Part shown: positions 59,831 to 60,000 of the stretch, piece after piece
Numbering within the stretch: the stretch's first letter is position 1
How the letters are laid out: every line of letters starts with the position of its first letter
Source of the DNA: Antedon mediterranea
Lineage: Eukaryota; Echinodermata; Crinoidea; Comatulida; Antedonidae
DNA length: 60,000 nucleotides
Direction: 5' to 3'
Assembly: GCF_964355755.1 (NCBI RefSeq)
Contig: NC_092670.1
Coordinates: forward strand, 18,353,201-18,413,200
The notes under the pieces: model-generated
The model's input: the letters and a program-made list of their open reading frames with translations, nothing else
What the model was told of the DNA's origin: nothing
Databases searched by the model: none
Program-made: the position numbers and the translations under genes

Positions 59831-60000
59831 TTTCCTTTGTTTTGAAGCCCTACCATTTTGTTGTTTTGCTGCTCACTATTGATATCTGTAAAAACCAGAT
59901 TATTAATTTGACGATCATAAATGACTAATATATTATATAACTCCCATGTGTTGAAAACAATATTTTTCATTTTCACTAAATATTTAAGTCAACAGAAAGC

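Noticed and set aside
1-60000. tRNA, rRNA and snRNA genes
   Set aside because: I looked for box B-like GGTTCGANTCC strings and conserved rRNA/snRNA blocks and saw none I could support; a covariance search would be decisive.

Overview
The window reads as a gene-poor, AT-rich (roughly two-thirds A+T by eye) stretch of animal nuclear DNA. There are no bacterial-style operons, most open frames are short with non-ATG starts, and inverted-repeat transposable elements, microsatellites and a minisatellite fill much of the space. The one securely identified gene is a Twist-family bHLH transcription factor at about 36.2-36.8 kb on the + strand, with a bHLH domain and C-terminal WR motif nearly identical to other bilaterian Twist proteins. 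About thirty copies of the octamer TAGGCCTA and short CGCGCG islands remind me of echinoderm (or other marine deuterostome) genomic DNA. That placement is an inference from general impression, not proof.

Layout. 1-0.2 kb: possible 3' tail of a retroposed element ending in a TGACTA microsatellite. 0.92-2.06 kb: remnant of a hairpin MITE followed by a 1.1-kb foldback element with a direct repeat on both sides. 2.1-8.9 kb: mostly featureless, one MITE at 3.85 kb. 8.9-9.85 kb: cluster of four copies of the same MITE family, two of them near-identical and head to head. 10.9-11.6 kb: second foldback element and a diverged tandem duplication. 12.0-12.2 kb: a 50-codon small ORF. 13.3-13.8 kb: diverged ~155-bp tandem repeats. 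15.7-16.05 kb: retroelement-like fragments. 16.7-18.1 kb: possible minus-strand exons and a 22-24-bp tandem repeat. 23.4-24.45 kb: a 27-bp minisatellite that is open in several frames. 25.4-26.4 kb: an unequal tandem duplication. 27.2-31.4 kb: more MITE copies and GC-richer islands. 32.6-34.8 kb: two GC-rich islands upstream of twist (exons or enhancers). 35.7-38.1 kb: twist with its putative promoter, overlapping upstream ORF, 3'-UTR intron and polyadenylation signal. 40.8-47.6 kb: four further MITE copies and exon-like fragments. 48.6-48.9 kb: diverged tandem duplication. 51.5-52.2 kb: CG-block repeat, a 260-bp CTTT microsatellite and a 23-bp repeat. 56.0-56.6 kb: third foldback element. 58.3-58.4 kb: 44-bp tandem repeat. 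59.4-59.83 kb: GC-rich island of unknown nature.

Twist therefore appears to sit alone in a gene desert of at least tens of kilobases. The most notable non-genic structures are the MITE family, whose central region carries two convergent CCAAT-box motifs in each fuller copy, the three foldback elements, the 27-bp codon-phased minisatellite, and the excess of TAGGCCTA.
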